This document shows positions 43,201-54,823 of a stretch of 64,000 nucleotides of DNA, one piece after another. Under the pieces are notes generated by a model, which was not told the origin of the DNA, ran no database searches, and was given only the letters and a program-made list of their open reading frames with translations. Source of the stretch: Diploptera punctata (taxonomy: Eukaryota; Arthropoda; Insecta; Blattodea; Blaberidae); assembly GCA_030220185.1 (NCBI GenBank), contig JASPKZ010010239.1:404001-468000 (forward strand). Direction: 5' to 3'. Within the stretch, counting starts at the first letter, position 1; each line of letters starts with the position of its first letter. A program made the translations under genes and the position numbers.

Positions 43201-45120
43201 AAGATATTATTTGTATCTTCGAACGTCTAGAGTAAAATATACACAAACTATAGTAATGCAGTATTTGTAGATTTTGGTAGCGTTATATATGTCTTTAGTA
43301 TTATATATTTCCTGTGTGTTATCTATCCATTTCTTAAATCTTAATTAAATAACTAATTCTATTGTTTACGAAACCCATGAGCCGCAACACTAAGGCCCTC
43401 ATTGGTTATTATCTTATCGAATCCTTTGATATCTTTAGTGTCACTCTTTACCGATCAGTCGAACGTCCAAATTGTCTTCCTTTATTTGTTCTTCTTACTG
43501 ATTTCTCATTCATGATTAGTTTTTTGGTGTTTTCCATCAGACGCGTTATATTTGGATATATAGTTCAGTCATTTGCATTTTAATTGTTGTCATTAAATAT
43601 GTTTCAATATATTGATTATATAGGCATGTATCATTGCTGGGTTGTATTTTCAATTCCACAAAATAAGTACAATCTCTCTTTTAGGAAACTCAGTGAAGCA
43701 GTACAAACTTTGCATTACAATGGAATCGTCAAGGACACACAGGAAAAGAGAACCACAAAAAGTCCTTAGACAAGAACCGAACATGACGAATTGGCACGGA
43801 TAGGAATAACACGCAAAGAAGTAAAGAGGTTCCACATCATTCGATCAATTGGAGACACTTTGTGGACTCCTGTCAGGAGATTGAGGGCGAAATTACATTA
43901 TATTAAGTATAACCTAAATTTTATTATTACTAGTGTTTGTCAACTAATCTTCTTGTAATGTCATAGGAATCTTATCGAAGTAGTCATTTCTGCTTGAATA
44001 TCCACAGACTTTTAAAACATACTATACAAGAGTTGCAACGACGAACAAAGCAGGGACTGTGACAAGAATTATACATTATTGACGCGCTATGTGCCACAAA
44101 AAATGTGATCAACAAATTCAGACAACTGCTGCTTGCAACATATTTTAATCCGATTACTATAATCCCCGTGTAAAATATAACAGTTTAAATTGAATAGTAT
44201 CCTTGTGAACGTATAAAACCTAGAATTAACACAATTTTTGCTCAGAGTCATAAAACTTTATGTATACAGATGTGATCACACAATTCTACTAAACAAGAAA
44301 GCAGATACGAGACCCTGCGTCCTCTTAAATACAATGGAAATACGAATTTAATTTTCTCTATAAGCATTGAACATTCATGTATAATTGAGTAGCCCTACAT
44401 GCAATTACTGATCCATATCTATAATTAACTCGCATGTTATTATTGTAATCACAGAATTGTATATTTTCACGGAAACTGCAATCTAGAGGGCATTGAAATA
44501 TAAGATTTAAAAAATGAATATGGTTTTCAAGTGGAGGAAATTACCTAAAAAATTCTATGTGAATAGACTTCATATTAGAAGTACTTGTAAACTGATGGAT
44601 TCAGAAGCCGTTGCTTTGATGGTTGGTGCAGGAGACGCAGTAACAAATCATATTGTAACTGATATCGATAGGACTAAATAGGAAGTATTTAACATTTTTC
44701 ATTGAAGTTACTAAAACTTTCCGATTTTATTTATTTACTTCAAAGTAGGCCTACTACTATTTTTCATAATCACAAATTATCATATTTTCGAGTCTATAAA
44801 AAAACACAATATCTCTTATAGTTCGTTTCTTCACACTCGGTAATGCACATAACTGTCACAGTTACACTCGGTGTCCCTGATAACAACTCGCTAGTAGATT
44901 TCCAGACCAATACTAACTAAACATTGTTTTTCGGAGTAATTTATAGCTAGCGTCGAAAGTTCTGGAATAATTATCGCTCGTGAGTCTTAGCGAATACAAT
45001 ATTCTCGAAACTCAACCATCGAGAAAAAACAGCCAGATCTATCTAGAAACCTCACAGCAGGCAGTTTTGACTCTTGAACCGCAACCCATGATTACATTGT
45101 ACCATAAAAGGCAATAATTA
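43201..45120. other. AT-rich intergenic, no gene seen
   Basis: Short open frames only, none with a recognisable domain or repeat family. Confidence 0.5.
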
Positions 45121-45504
45121 AGTATCTCGTTGCAGCCAGCGAAATTGAAATGTGAGCCCAATAATGCGTCAAAATATCGATTTGTGTATACATTTTCAAA
45201 ATATCGTCAACCACAATTAGTGTACGGATATACAGCCTTTGAAATAACTGATGGCGCACAGATAATTTTCAAGTCTCAGAACGAAGCCACTGCGCATGAT
45301 CAGAGATCAGCTATTTGGTTCACAAGTATACAACTATTTGAGACACTTAATCCGTTCTATTTCGTTGTGTGTCGTGAAACGGAAAACAATATCGTGTAAA
45401 TTAGTAGTGCGGTAAAAATTGAAAATAAAACAGAACAAAATAAATGAAACAAAAGAAAGAATATTAATTGAAATAAGGACGAGAGAGAGGAAAAAAAAAA
45501 GCAT

Positions 45505-45580
45505 GACAGCAGGATCGAACACGCGACCTCATGCACGGGAAACAGAAGCGCCTCCACTAGACCACAACAATCTCTCTTAG
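45505..45580 (-). repeat. tRNA-like SINE head
   Basis: Minus strand TTGTGGTCTAGTGGAGGCGC (A box) and GGTCGCGTGTTCGATCCTGC (B box) at tRNA spacing. No body identified. Confidence 0.6.
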
Positions 45581-45812
45581 AAATTGTCTGCATGAAGCGA
45601 AGCAGTACTTCAGGACTTACTTGTATAATGAAATTAGATATTAACTTAATTTAAATTAATCAGACGCATTTTGTATTAGTAATGGAAATAAATTATTTTA
45701 TTATGCCATGTGTTTTGCAAACAAAGTAATGAGAAGTTACAATCGTTATTCATTTTCTATATATATATATATATATATGAGCTGTTTCCTTTAATTTATT
45801 TATTTCCATATA

Positions 45813-46087
45813 TTTCATTCCATAGCAATTCTGCCCGAGGGCAGGTCTTTCACTGTAATCATAGCATTTGCATGTTATGCTTTGCAGCTTTATAAGGGAA
45901 CTGTAGGTGTGGTAGCTTCCCGTTTCTTTCCATACCGGTGAATAATGATGATGATAAAGATAAGGATGATGATAATGGGCGGATTATTTTCGGGGACCAT
46001 TGGACGCTAAGCTTCCTAACATTTATCTTCTTACAGGTGAGGAAAAACCCCGAACAAATCTAACCCAGGGGCCAGTCCGACCGGGAA
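45813..46087 (-). repeat. SINE-A, 5'-truncated copy with 12 bp target duplication (tail type 2)
   Basis: TATTTCCATATA on both sides (45801-45812, 46088-46099). The copy has tail type 2 and the GTGAGGAAAAACCCCG middle but stops inside the head at CCAGTCCGACCGGGA. Confidence 0.8.
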
Positions 46088-46202
46088 TATTTCCATATAA
46101 ATATAAATTTATTTATATAACGAAACCTGTTAACATGTAGGCATTATGAAAATTATCGACGTTATTAATGAATAATAAACAAAACAAAAATAACAAATAT
46201 AT

Positions 46203-46285
46203 ACCGGACCAGAATCGAACTGAGCCTGCGTCTCGTCGTCGGAAAACGAGCATCTTACCGACAGCTCCACTGAAGCGAACGATAC
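46203..46285 (-). repeat. tRNA-like SINE head
   Basis: Minus strand TCAGTGGAGCTGTCGGTAAG (A-box region), CTCGT...ACGAG anticodon-like stem and AGTTCGATTCTGG (B box). Confidence 0.55.
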
Positions 46286-46806
46286 GATAGCTTTATATTA
46301 TTTAGAGTCAGAACATGTAAGAACGTACTGGTGTGAATCGCTCTTCAAAACTCTAAAACTATCCATCAACAAGAGTTGCGCCATCATTTTTTAAAGGCTG
46401 TACATACGTATGTAGATCAAGGTTATGTTCTCAATGTATTAGCTGTTCTATTCCTAATAATTACTGAATTTTTGTCTTGGTTGTTCGTAAAATATAGGGT
46501 GTGGTCGGGGTTGAACACGCGACCCTCAAAATTCAATTATATCTTTCCAATTATTTAGAATAAATATCTGTTTCGACCGCACTCCCGTTTGGATCAAACT
46601 CCTAGTGAATCAAACCTTCAAACTTACACCTGACACACAACACTTGTATTAAAACCGACATTACTTGGGACAGTATTTATGAATTTGCCAGCGGACCCGG
46701 CAGACGTTGTCCTGCCCGAACGCTCAATTCTCGTGTACTGGCCTGACGATCAACATATAAGTTACCTTTTTACCATGAAATTCACTAATTAAGACGTAAT
46801 ATATAT

Positions 46807-47105
46807 CATCCATCCATAGTAATTCTGCCCGAAGGCAGGTCCTTCACTGCAATCATAGCATTTTCATGCTATGCTTGCAGATTTACTAGGGAATTGTAAG
46901 TATGGAAGCTTCCCGTTGCTTTCCACACCGGTGAAAGATTATGATGATGATGATGATGATGGCCATATGATTTCGGGACCGTTTGGGCCTTAACGTTTTT
47001 CTGACATTTGTCTTACAGGTGAGGAAAAACCCCGATAAAAACTTCACCCAGAAAAACTGTCCCGATCGGGGATCGAACCCGGGCCTGCTGCGTAACAAGG
47101 CAGCA
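46807..47105 (-). repeat. SINE-A, full copy (tail type 2)
   Basis: Head with GGTTCGATCCCCGATCGGG, middle and type 2 tail. AATATATAT lies on both flanks, a likely but low-complexity target duplication. Includes a (GAT)7 tract. Confidence 0.78.
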
Positions 47106-47309
47106 CGCCACCTCGAGACCACAAATATATATAATATATATTGTTAAATATGTTCGCAATAAAACCTCTCACAGCCATGTGTTGTGGCTCAAGAAGCGTG
47201 CATGATGACGTCACACTTTTGTCTTGCGGAATATGTCGTTAATGCGGATGACTACACATCTGACATAAAAAAATCTATAACCTGACGCACCGCTACCTAC
47301 CAAGTCCAA

Positions 47310-47619
47310 TTGTGAATCTAAAGCATCCAGGGACCCACTCAAATACACAAAAAAAATTATCAAACTCGGTCCAATCGTTTAGGCAGTTTTTAATTTCGGA
47401 TTTCAAATAAACCTCCACTTCTAATCATCAGATTTCCCTCATATTTTAATAGAATATGCTGAGTTTCGTTGTGGAACATCGAAAAATATAAGCGCTAGAG
47501 CGATTTTTCAATGGTGTTAGAGGGTCCAATTGTGAATCTAATCCATCGAGGGACTCTATCAGACATCAAAATCGGCCCAGTCGTTCAGTAGGAGTTCAAT
47601 GACAAACACTCGTACAGAC

Positions 47620-47620
<1 letters not shown>
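47310..47620 (+). repeat. SINE-C, 5'-truncated, one and a half modules
   Basis: AATTGTGAATCTAAAGCATC, CGGTCCAATCGTTTAGG, then a whole second module ending CAAACACTCGTACAGACGAA before an AT tract. Confidence 0.68.

Positions 47621-47660
<40 letters not shown>
47621..47660. repeat. (AT)n microsatellite at a SINE-C 3' end
   Basis: About 20 AT units between two SINE-C copies; it functions as the tail of the first. Confidence 0.93.
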
Positions 47661-47662
<2 letters not shown>

Positions 47663-48120
47663 TCCGGGTTCGAATCCCGTCCAGGCATTTATTTTTCTTA
47701 TCATACCATATATATATAATATTCGGCGTGCGCTGCTACGCATTAATAGATTAAACATAGAGGGTTAATTAATTATATGGTATACATCGATACAAACCAA
47801 ACATGGCGGTTGCTAGAGTATTTTTTTTATTTCAGGTAATTCCCGCTTCTAATGGTTGGATTTCACTGAATATTGGAAAATACATACCTCGGTTTACTTT
47901 AATGCGATATTCCGAGTTTTGTTGTGAAACATCGATAATTGCGATTGCTAGAGCGTTTTTTTAAATTTCGTTTCAGGTGAAATCCTACACTTAATGATTT
48001 TAGAACATAATAGATAACGGCTAAACACTTGCCGCATCTGAAATCCTGTAAATACAAATTTTCACGAAGATCGGTTAAAACGGTTTAGAAGACTATAAAG
48101 GACAAACATACATATAATCA
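47661..48120 (+). repeat. SINE-C, single-module copy
   Basis: Starts inside the head at the T arm (CCGGGTTCGAATCCCGTCCA, a better B box than at 37.1 kb), then CGGCGTGCGCTGC, AACCAAACATGGCGGTTGC, one module, and AAAGGACAAACATACATA. Confidence 0.7.
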
Positions 48121-48132
48121 ATCGATTATATA

Positions 48133-48518
48133 TATATTTTTTAATGCCCCCAGTTTGTCCTCTTAGACATTTCTGGTGTTCTCTCCTGGCAATGGCGTAA
48201 TTGTAACCCAGTTCTGAGGTTGGGGCACCTGGAAGGCGGGGTTACGTTGCCCCGATGATATGATGGGTGATGATGATGATAGTTGTGCGCCAGAAGAATA
48301 AGCTTAATCTAAGATGAATAAGAATGATGATGATCGCGATGGTCATATGATTTCGGGGACCATTTGGGCCTTAAAGGTTTCCTGACATTTGTCTTACAGG
48401 TGAGGAAAAACTCTGATAAAAACCTCATCCAGAAAAACTGTCCCGACCGGGGACCGAACCCGGGCCCGCTGCGTGACAAGGCAGCACGCTACCTCGAGAC
48501 CACAGCTGTGGACCATAT
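48133..48518 (-). repeat. SINE-A, full copy with 11 bp target duplication (tail type 1)
   Basis: TCGATTATATA on both sides (48122-48132, 48519-48529). Head B box GGTTCGGTCCCCGG, middle, and tail type 1 with GGGGTTACGTTGCCCCGATG. Confidence 0.85.
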
Positions 48519-48691
48519 TCGATTATATAACATATAATATAAAACAATAGAAAAACAAATAAGTAGAATTTACTTACATTTACATGAAATTGCATAGTAA
48601 TGTACAATAATACTTAGAGTTTTATATGATTCAGTGTTCTTTGCGGTCCGGAATATATAAATAACTGGCACGATGAATTATAGTTTCGCGA

Positions 48692-49396
48692 CTACATCCA
48701 TACCGCATCATTCGCCGATGATACCTGTTTCTTTTACCAGACTACCTTCAAATCTCTTCTTAATCGAATCCATGTATTCCAAACCGCTCTCAACCGTATA
48801 TATATTTGGTTCCAGTTATGGAACATAAAGATAAATACGACAAAACCCCAGGCGATCCTTTTCACTAAATCAACCAGACGGTCACCCATCCAACTAACCT
48901 CGGGAACTCAAAATCTTCGCCTAGAACCTTCAGTGAAGTATCTTGGGGTCCATCTGGACCCCAAGCTTACGTTCAAAATTCATATTCGACATCTACAACA
49001 TAAAGCAAATGCAGCAATTGCAATTTTATACCCATTTTTCAGGTCGAATACATTGTCACGTAAGATCAAGCTTTTACTGTATAAAAGCGTGATCCGCAGC
49101 ATGCTACTGTACGGATGTGAGGCCTGGAGCATTCTCGCAAAACAGCATAAACGAAGAATACAAATTATACAGAATAAGTGTTTGAAAATAATTTTTCAAG
49201 CACCGCGTTTCACAAGGATGACAGACCTACACAACGTAGCGCAACTTCCCCATATTGATGCCATGATAACTGAAAATGTAAGCAAGATGCACAAATTTAC
49301 ATCTTTGCATACAAATTTTATGGTACGCAGTATTGGACGCTTGCCCCAGTGGCGTGCTGTACATAGAAACATATTCATCCGATTTACTCCTCATTA
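48692..49396 (+). pseudogene. Jockey ORF2 C-terminal fragment, frame intact
   Basis: The frame is continuous from the insertion point: YIHTASFADDTCFFYQTTFK (RT active-site DD), LEPSVKYLGVHLDPKLTFKI, NAAIAILYPFFRSNTLSRKI, LLYGCEAWSILAKQHKRR and GRLPQWRAVHRNIFIRF. It is collinear with the last ~235 residues of the ORF2 at 16.5-19.3 kb, clearly the same family but diverged. It has no start and no endonuclease because of 5' truncation. Confidence 0.88.
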
Positions 49397-49688
49397 AATC
49401 CAGCCAGAGATCTGGCGATGTGCTCTCACCTGGTGTAGCGTGGCTCATTCCACAATGCTGGATTTCCGACTCTCGGCTTGAAAGCAATGTGATTTCTGAT
49501 GTCCTGCTTCAGGTCATCACATCCCTATCTCTGTCCAAATTTCATCACCATTTGCACACAAACGCTAGCGCCGCCAAATAGGCTCGGGTTAAGTGAAATA
49601 TAACCCCGTAATGATAGCCACTATTAACTAAGCTGCCAAAGAGCCCTAGTGGGTTCTAACATACGCAGCACACTGGGTGAAGCTAGAC
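48692..49688 (+). mobile_element. 5'-truncated Jockey-like ORF2 copy with 11 bp target duplication
   Basis: TAGTTTCGCGA flanks the insert (48681-48691, 49689-49699). Contents: end of ORF2 (48692-49396) and a 3' UTR with GTGTAGCGTGGCTCATTCC, CCGACTCTCGGCTTG and CGCAGCACACTGGG, the same architecture as the 11-19 kb units. The insert stops a few bases after that block, which places the true 3' end of the family. Confidence 0.87.
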
Positions 49689-50079
49689 TAGTTTCGCGAA
49701 TTTAAGGTTAAGATATTTTGTGTTCTTGTAGGTAATTTAACTGAATACGACTGTGATGGTTTAGTTAGAATTGACATTAACTATCAGCAAGTCCTAAAGA
49801 ATAAAATTGACATTACTTCAATAACTGAAAAATTATGGATTCCTGTTTTATATGATATAGTTTTCTTTGCGGTCCGGAATATATAAATAACTGGCAGAAT
49901 TAATTATAGTGTCACCAATTTAAGGTTAAGATATTTTATGTTCTCGTAGGCAATTTAACTGAATGAGACTGTGATGGTTTAGTTAGAATTGACACTAACT
50001 ATCAGCAAGTCCTAAAGAATAAAATTGACATTACTTCAATAACTGAAAAATTATGGATTTCTGTTTAAATGGACTAAAT

Positions 50080-50215
50080 AAACATAATAATATCCAGGAA
50101 GACACAATGAAAAAATACAAAATACTAAGTAATGTTATTTTTCAATAAATATTTAAATTCAAAATATCCACACGCGAAACAAGAACCAGATTATATAAAA
50201 CCCTAGCTAACACCT
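50080..50215 (+). pseudogene. small LINE RT fragment (family G-like)
   Basis: QEDTMKKYKILSNVIFQ, stop, IFKFKISTRETRTRLYKTLA, matching the region before the L-YG-E motif of the other copies. Confidence 0.5.
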
Positions 50216-50420
50216 GGCGGGTGCTGCTGCACCGAAGAAAAATTAATGTGTTCTTATGTATAATTGAATAAGTGAAAGGAAAAAATAATTATAAATTTAT
50301 ATCGTAATTATATTTAGATACCCCATGCTGATTAACTGGTGGTGCCCGGGAATCTACTTATCCCTATCTTCTTGCCACAAATGAGGTGAATGACGAAAAT
50401 TAACGTGTTATATTAGCTTG

Positions 50421-50425
50421 ACATA

Positions 50426-50516
<91 letters not shown>

Positions 50517-50517
50517 G
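50421..50517. repeat. (ATCT)n microsatellite
   Basis: About 23 near-perfect tetramers; the reading frame through it is an artefact. Confidence 0.97.
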
Positions 50518-50639
50518 TAACGGAATCTTTCAACGCGATTTTCACACACTTAAAATCATTGGATCGACTTGATCCACCTTTCCCTCCCGCTGTATACCAC
50601 CCGTTTTTAAAAGTAATGGCTTTAGTTTTTTTAACGTCA

Positions 50640-52060
50640 GTAAGTCACCAAGTCGTACAGTATGTCGAGAGTAAATCTAAACTCTTCTGCATACCATTTA
50701 CTATCGTGGAAAATAGGCATATGTCGTATGCATACATTAGAACAGGAATACTTCGCCCTCCCACCATTGGAGCATCGATCCCCTCTACTCCCACCATCAA
50801 AGCCATATCTTCTATAAATAAGTTAAATAACAATGGTGACAAGACGCATCCCTGTTTTACACTCTTAACTGCCTTTATATTTTCTGAAACTTTGTCCCTC
50901 CCATATTTAACAGAGAATTCCACTTTTTTTATAAATTCCCATTATTTGGATTTTTTAAGCCATTTTTCGAAAAATTCGTGCATTTTTTCGGATTTTCGAG
51001 TGCATCAAAATCTCCTCTATATTAGGCTTAAAATAATATATTTTAGTATATGAGTTCCATAACCTATAAATAAGTTCCCGAAACCCCTAGTTGCCATAAT
51101 TTCTGCCATAGAGCACTGCGTTCAATAGAATCAAAGGCTTTCTTAAAATCCATAAAAGTACAGTGAAATCTGCCTCGTTTGACACTCAAATATCTGTTAA
51201 TTGCAGTTCTCAGGACAAAGAGATTGTCCACCGTCCTGATGCCTTCCCTGAACCCGGCTTGGTAATGTAATTTTTTTATTTTCATTTACCCAATTTTTTA
51301 GCCTGTTATAGAGCACTGTACAATACATTTTCCCAAACACCGGCAGAAAAGAGGCACCGCGGTAATTGTCCGGATTGTTAACTCTACCCTTACCCTTGTA
51401 AGTAGGATGCAGTGTTGATGTGGACCATTCATCTGGAAAGCTTCCTTTAAAAAAATTTAAAATACCCACTATGCACCCTGTCCATTTATCAAATTTTCAA
51501 GGCTTCTTTATAGAACTCGGTTGGTATACCGTCTATACCAGGAGCTTTTCTATTTTTCATGGATCGAATCGCATCCCTCACTTCTCTTTTTGTTATCTCC
51601 GAGTCTAGCATTATTCGTCATGCCCAACTAATAATAGCCGCGGTCCCTCCCAGTTCCCCCTCCTGTAAACACACTTTTGAAATGAAATATCCATGTTTTT
51701 GGAGGAATCTGATTTATTTTTTACGGTGTTAATTTCCCTAATTACTTCCACATTTTGGTAATATCCCATTCTTTCATAGCCTGATTAATCTTCTCCAAGA
51801 TTTCTCTCTACCAATTCTCCTTCGTTCTAGCAGTTATCTCTTTATATCGTCTCCTCATCTCTATGTACATCCGCCGATTGAGGTCGCCATCCTCCTTTCT
51901 GAACCTCACTAAAGCCCTCTCTGCCTGTCTTTTTTCCTTCCCTACATGCATTATCGCACCAACCTCCATATCGTTTTTGTCCTGATTTTCCTCTAATCTG
52001 CATATTTCCCCCCTATGACAATTATATAAATTAGTACTCGAACGATGGGGAGGAGTGGGA
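50640..52060 (-). pseudogene. RTE/CR1-like reverse transcriptase, broken
   Basis: Minus-strand pieces in order: ERALVRFRKEDGDLNRRMYI (linker), FPDEWSTSTLHPTYKGKGRV, NNPDNYRGASFLPVFGKMYC (RT block 2), YQAGFREGIRTVDNLFVLRT, FHCTFMDFKKAFDSIERSAL (motif A, Asp present), VKQGCVLSPLLFNLFIEDMA (motif B) and LMYAYDICLF where the YADD active site is altered to AYDI. Between motif A and B (about 50930-51060) an AT-rich segment replaces the expected coding sequence. Frameshifts and stops throughout. This is the only copy here that keeps most of the RT domain outside the Jockey ORF2. Confidence 0.8.
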
Positions 52061-52169
52061 TAGGGGTATATTTTGTAGAAGAAAAATATATTTTCGTTCA
52101 AATTAAATGAATGAACATCATAAAAAGCTAACACATTAAAATTTTTATGAAAACATTCATATAAAATAG

Positions 52170-52525
52170 GTTCCACCGATTGTGGTTCCTCGAGGGATCG
52201 GAGTGATGCATTGTCCAGCCAGCGGGGGCCCGGTTTCGATCTCAGTTTCGGGGCAGTTTTTCTGAGTGGGGTTTGTTATATGGGTTTTTTCCTAACACGT
52301 CAGACAAATGTCAGGAAAAAATTAAGGCCCCAAAACGGTCCCCGAAATCAGATGGCCATCATCATCACCCGTACTCATTATCATTCTTTCACTGGTGTGG
52401 AAAGCAACGGGAAGCTACCACACATACAATTTCCTAGTAAATCTGCAAAGCATTAGCTGAATGAAAAAATGCTTATGATTGCAGTGAAAGACCTGCCATC
52501 GGGCAGAATTACTATGGATGTATGG
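52170..52525 (+). repeat. SINE-A with 11 bp target duplication (tail type 2)
   Basis: ATATAAAATAG on both sides (52159-52169, 52526-52536). Head with CGGTTTCGATCTCAG, middle GTCAGACAAATGTCAGG, tail type 2 through GGGCAGAATTACTATGGATG. Confidence 0.85.
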
Positions 52526-52859
52526 ATATAAAATAGAGAATATTTTAAGAAAACAGAAACAAAGTGTAGGAAACTGATGTTTGTAAATTATTTTAAACAA
52601 ATAAAACCATAGAAGATAATACTGAGTAGGCTTTTTTATATAATTTGTGAAATTGGTTTTTAAAATGCAGTATTCTTTCAATACCGAGAGAGACGGCAAC
52701 GATTCAGAGAAGTGTTCGGCACTTGCTGTGGGCAACCAAACATACCGGAGTATTTCCTGGTGTTCCTCAATATTCACGGAAGCAGGTCCGCAACAGTTCC
52801 TCATGTGGCGAAAGGGTTTTCCCATTGCGGTAATTACATAATAAAGTCTAATTTATTTA
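52526..52859. other. short unassigned stretch
   Basis: Open frames here have no recognisable domain. Confidence 0.35.
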
Positions 52860-52990
52860 TTTATTTATTTTTATTTGTATATAAATGTCAGCGAGTGAAA
52901 TGTGGTCAATTCTTTGCCTCAAAAAGACACCTAGTATGCAGCTAAGGCATTACTTGGATTGGAATGGCCAATTCAATTTTGTTCAGAGCT
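52860..52990 (-). repeat. SINE-B body fragment
   Basis: GCCTCAAAAAGACACCTAGT and GCAGCTAAGGCATTACTTGG match the SINE-B body at 58.75 kb. Confidence 0.5.
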
Positions 52991-53179
52991 TCTAATTTAT
53001 GAGCGCGAAAATATTCATGCATGGAACTAACGTCTTGAAGTTCCTCTAAGTATTGTCCTTTGGATTTTCATTCATTCATGAACAGGTTTACAATGTATTC
53101 TCAGATCTTCCTGTGAACAATGTTCTGCATTCTTTTAATTTTCCCCCAAAAAATACAGTTCCAGTTTTGGTCTATTAAT

Positions 53180-53380
53180 AGTTTTTTATTCACCGCTTTC
53201 TATATGTTCTGTAATCAAGTTTTTTTGGTCTACCTCTATCTCCTCGTTCTGCTGGAATCCAATCCAAAACTCTTCTTTGGTAACCTTTCATCGTTCATTC
53301 GTCTTCATGCCCATGCCATTGCAATTTTCTGTATTTTACAAAACCTACACCGTAATTAAAATGTCTTTCTTCGTATGTTA
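53180..53380 (-). pseudogene. LINE RT C-terminal fragment
   Basis: Minus strand LQWHGHEDE, then RLPKKSFGLDSSRTRR-like and AERGDRGRPKKLDYRTYRK in alternating frames: the W-GHV-RM...GRP pattern. Confidence 0.5.
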
Positions 53381-53399
53381 CCATGGATATTACATCTGA

Positions 53400-53470
53400 T
53401 AAAATTCATCGACCTGCGAGTTTGAACCCGCAATCCTCTGGACCACAGAAAGGAACATAATTCCCAAAAC
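53400..53470 (-). repeat. SINE-B head fragment
   Basis: Minus strand GGTCCAGAGGATTGCGGGTT CAAACTCGCAGGTCGATG, split here for reading: a tRNA-like T arm followed by the SINE-B linker. Confidence 0.5.
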
Positions 53471-54439
53471 TACGAAACAGCTCGTAATAGAAACTACTGG
53501 ATTGCAATTTCATTACAATAACGTTTTTTAATACATAACATTAGATGATGTATTTATGATGAACTTGAACTTGATAATCTAGGGATACATTCAAGTATCT
53601 GACACCATATGATCCTAGATGTTAAATAAGAATTACGACTTAGTATAAAAATAATACATAGCTGTAAAATACATAGTTATAAAAATTATTTAATTTGTAT
53701 TTGGAATATTTAATTAAATTCCACTAAAACGTTGTAAAATAATGCAAAATGAAGGACATTGAATGAAAAATGGAAACACATTGTCACAATCGGTGGGCAA
53801 TAGTATGTGATGTAATACATTACAATATCGCACTGCAATATAATCAGCTTGCAAACAAATTAATTTATATAATCACCCTAAATACATGATATTTAATGGG
53901 CGGGTTAGCGTTACAGTGATGTAAGTAACATTTGTTTGTGTTCCAGAAATTAACGTAAAACAAGAGGTACTGAAATTAATTTAGGGAAAAAAAATTATAT
54001 TACACTTTAGAGGGTGTCATCTCATTCCAAATTGAAGACAGGGGGGTTGAATTTCATTTCATTTAATTAGTATACATACAATGGTTATAATTTTATTGCT
54101 AACTAATATCACTTGCTCCGCTATAACTTGATATAGTACAACTGCTAACTTCTATTAAAAAAAATTAAGCTCATAAGTAAAAATTTTCCTTTTTTTAATT
54201 CAGAATAGTTAATGGTTTGAAGCGACTAATTATGGCAAGTGTCCATAATCGTAGCTAATGAAACAATGACACAATTACAGCCACCTAAATATATTTTCAT
54301 GAAAGTTACCTGCGAGAAAAAACTAACGACTACAAATCATTATAAATATTTAAAAAATAAATTTGTTTATTTATTAATTGAAATTAGTATATAAAAGAAT
54401 CTATATCTATAAGGGCGTAGCCCAAAGTCGAGTCACAGT
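53471..54439. other. AT-rich intergenic, nothing identified
   Basis: No gene or known repeat on either strand. Confidence 0.45.
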
Positions 54440-54715
54440 CACTCATTTTTTACAAGCTACTAGACCAAGTTAATTTAGTTACCTTATTTGTTCATAGATG
54501 TCATGAATGGCATACGGTCTACATACCGACACAACGAGAACATGTAGCAGGCAACTAAGGTATTACTAGAATGTTGAGATCGATAAACGTTGCTTAGAAG
54601 TCTTTTACTAGGGTTTAATGATCTTTTACCAGCCTGAAAATCTTCAGACCCACGGCTTAAAGTCCCTTCCGGAGTAGTTGATCCTTGGATATTTCCATCT
54701 TAAAAAATGCATCCT
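54440..54715 (-). repeat. SINE-B, headless copy
   Basis: AAGTTAATTTAGTTACC, GCAGGCAACTAAGGTATTAC and CTGAAAATCTTCAGACCC, then GATATTTCCATCTTAAAAAA; the tRNA-like head is missing. Confidence 0.62.
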
Positions 54716-54823
54716 GTTGGTTTCGCTACTGTCCTCAAGGCATAAGATCGCTGGGACGTCCAAGAAAAAAGCTCTGGATGGAAATCTCCTCTCTGAGACC
54801 ATAACAGGTCACATGGCCTAATA

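Larger units (their letters stand above)
48622..50068 (+). repeat. tandem duplication of ~220 bp, first unit split by a LINE
   Basis: Unit 1 is 48622-48691 plus 49689-49848; unit 2 is 49849-50068. Shared text: CTTTGCGGTCCGGAATATAT, AAATAACTGGCA, AATTTAAGGTTAAGATATTT and GCAAGTCCTAAAGAATAAAA. Both contain an open stretch after a splice-acceptor-like TGTTCTTGTAG. What the unit encodes is unknown. Confidence 0.8.

Noticed and set aside
45130..45399. 89-residue frame with protein-like composition
   Set aside because: Starts at TTG, no domain recognised, no supporting context; could be chance or an unknown exon.
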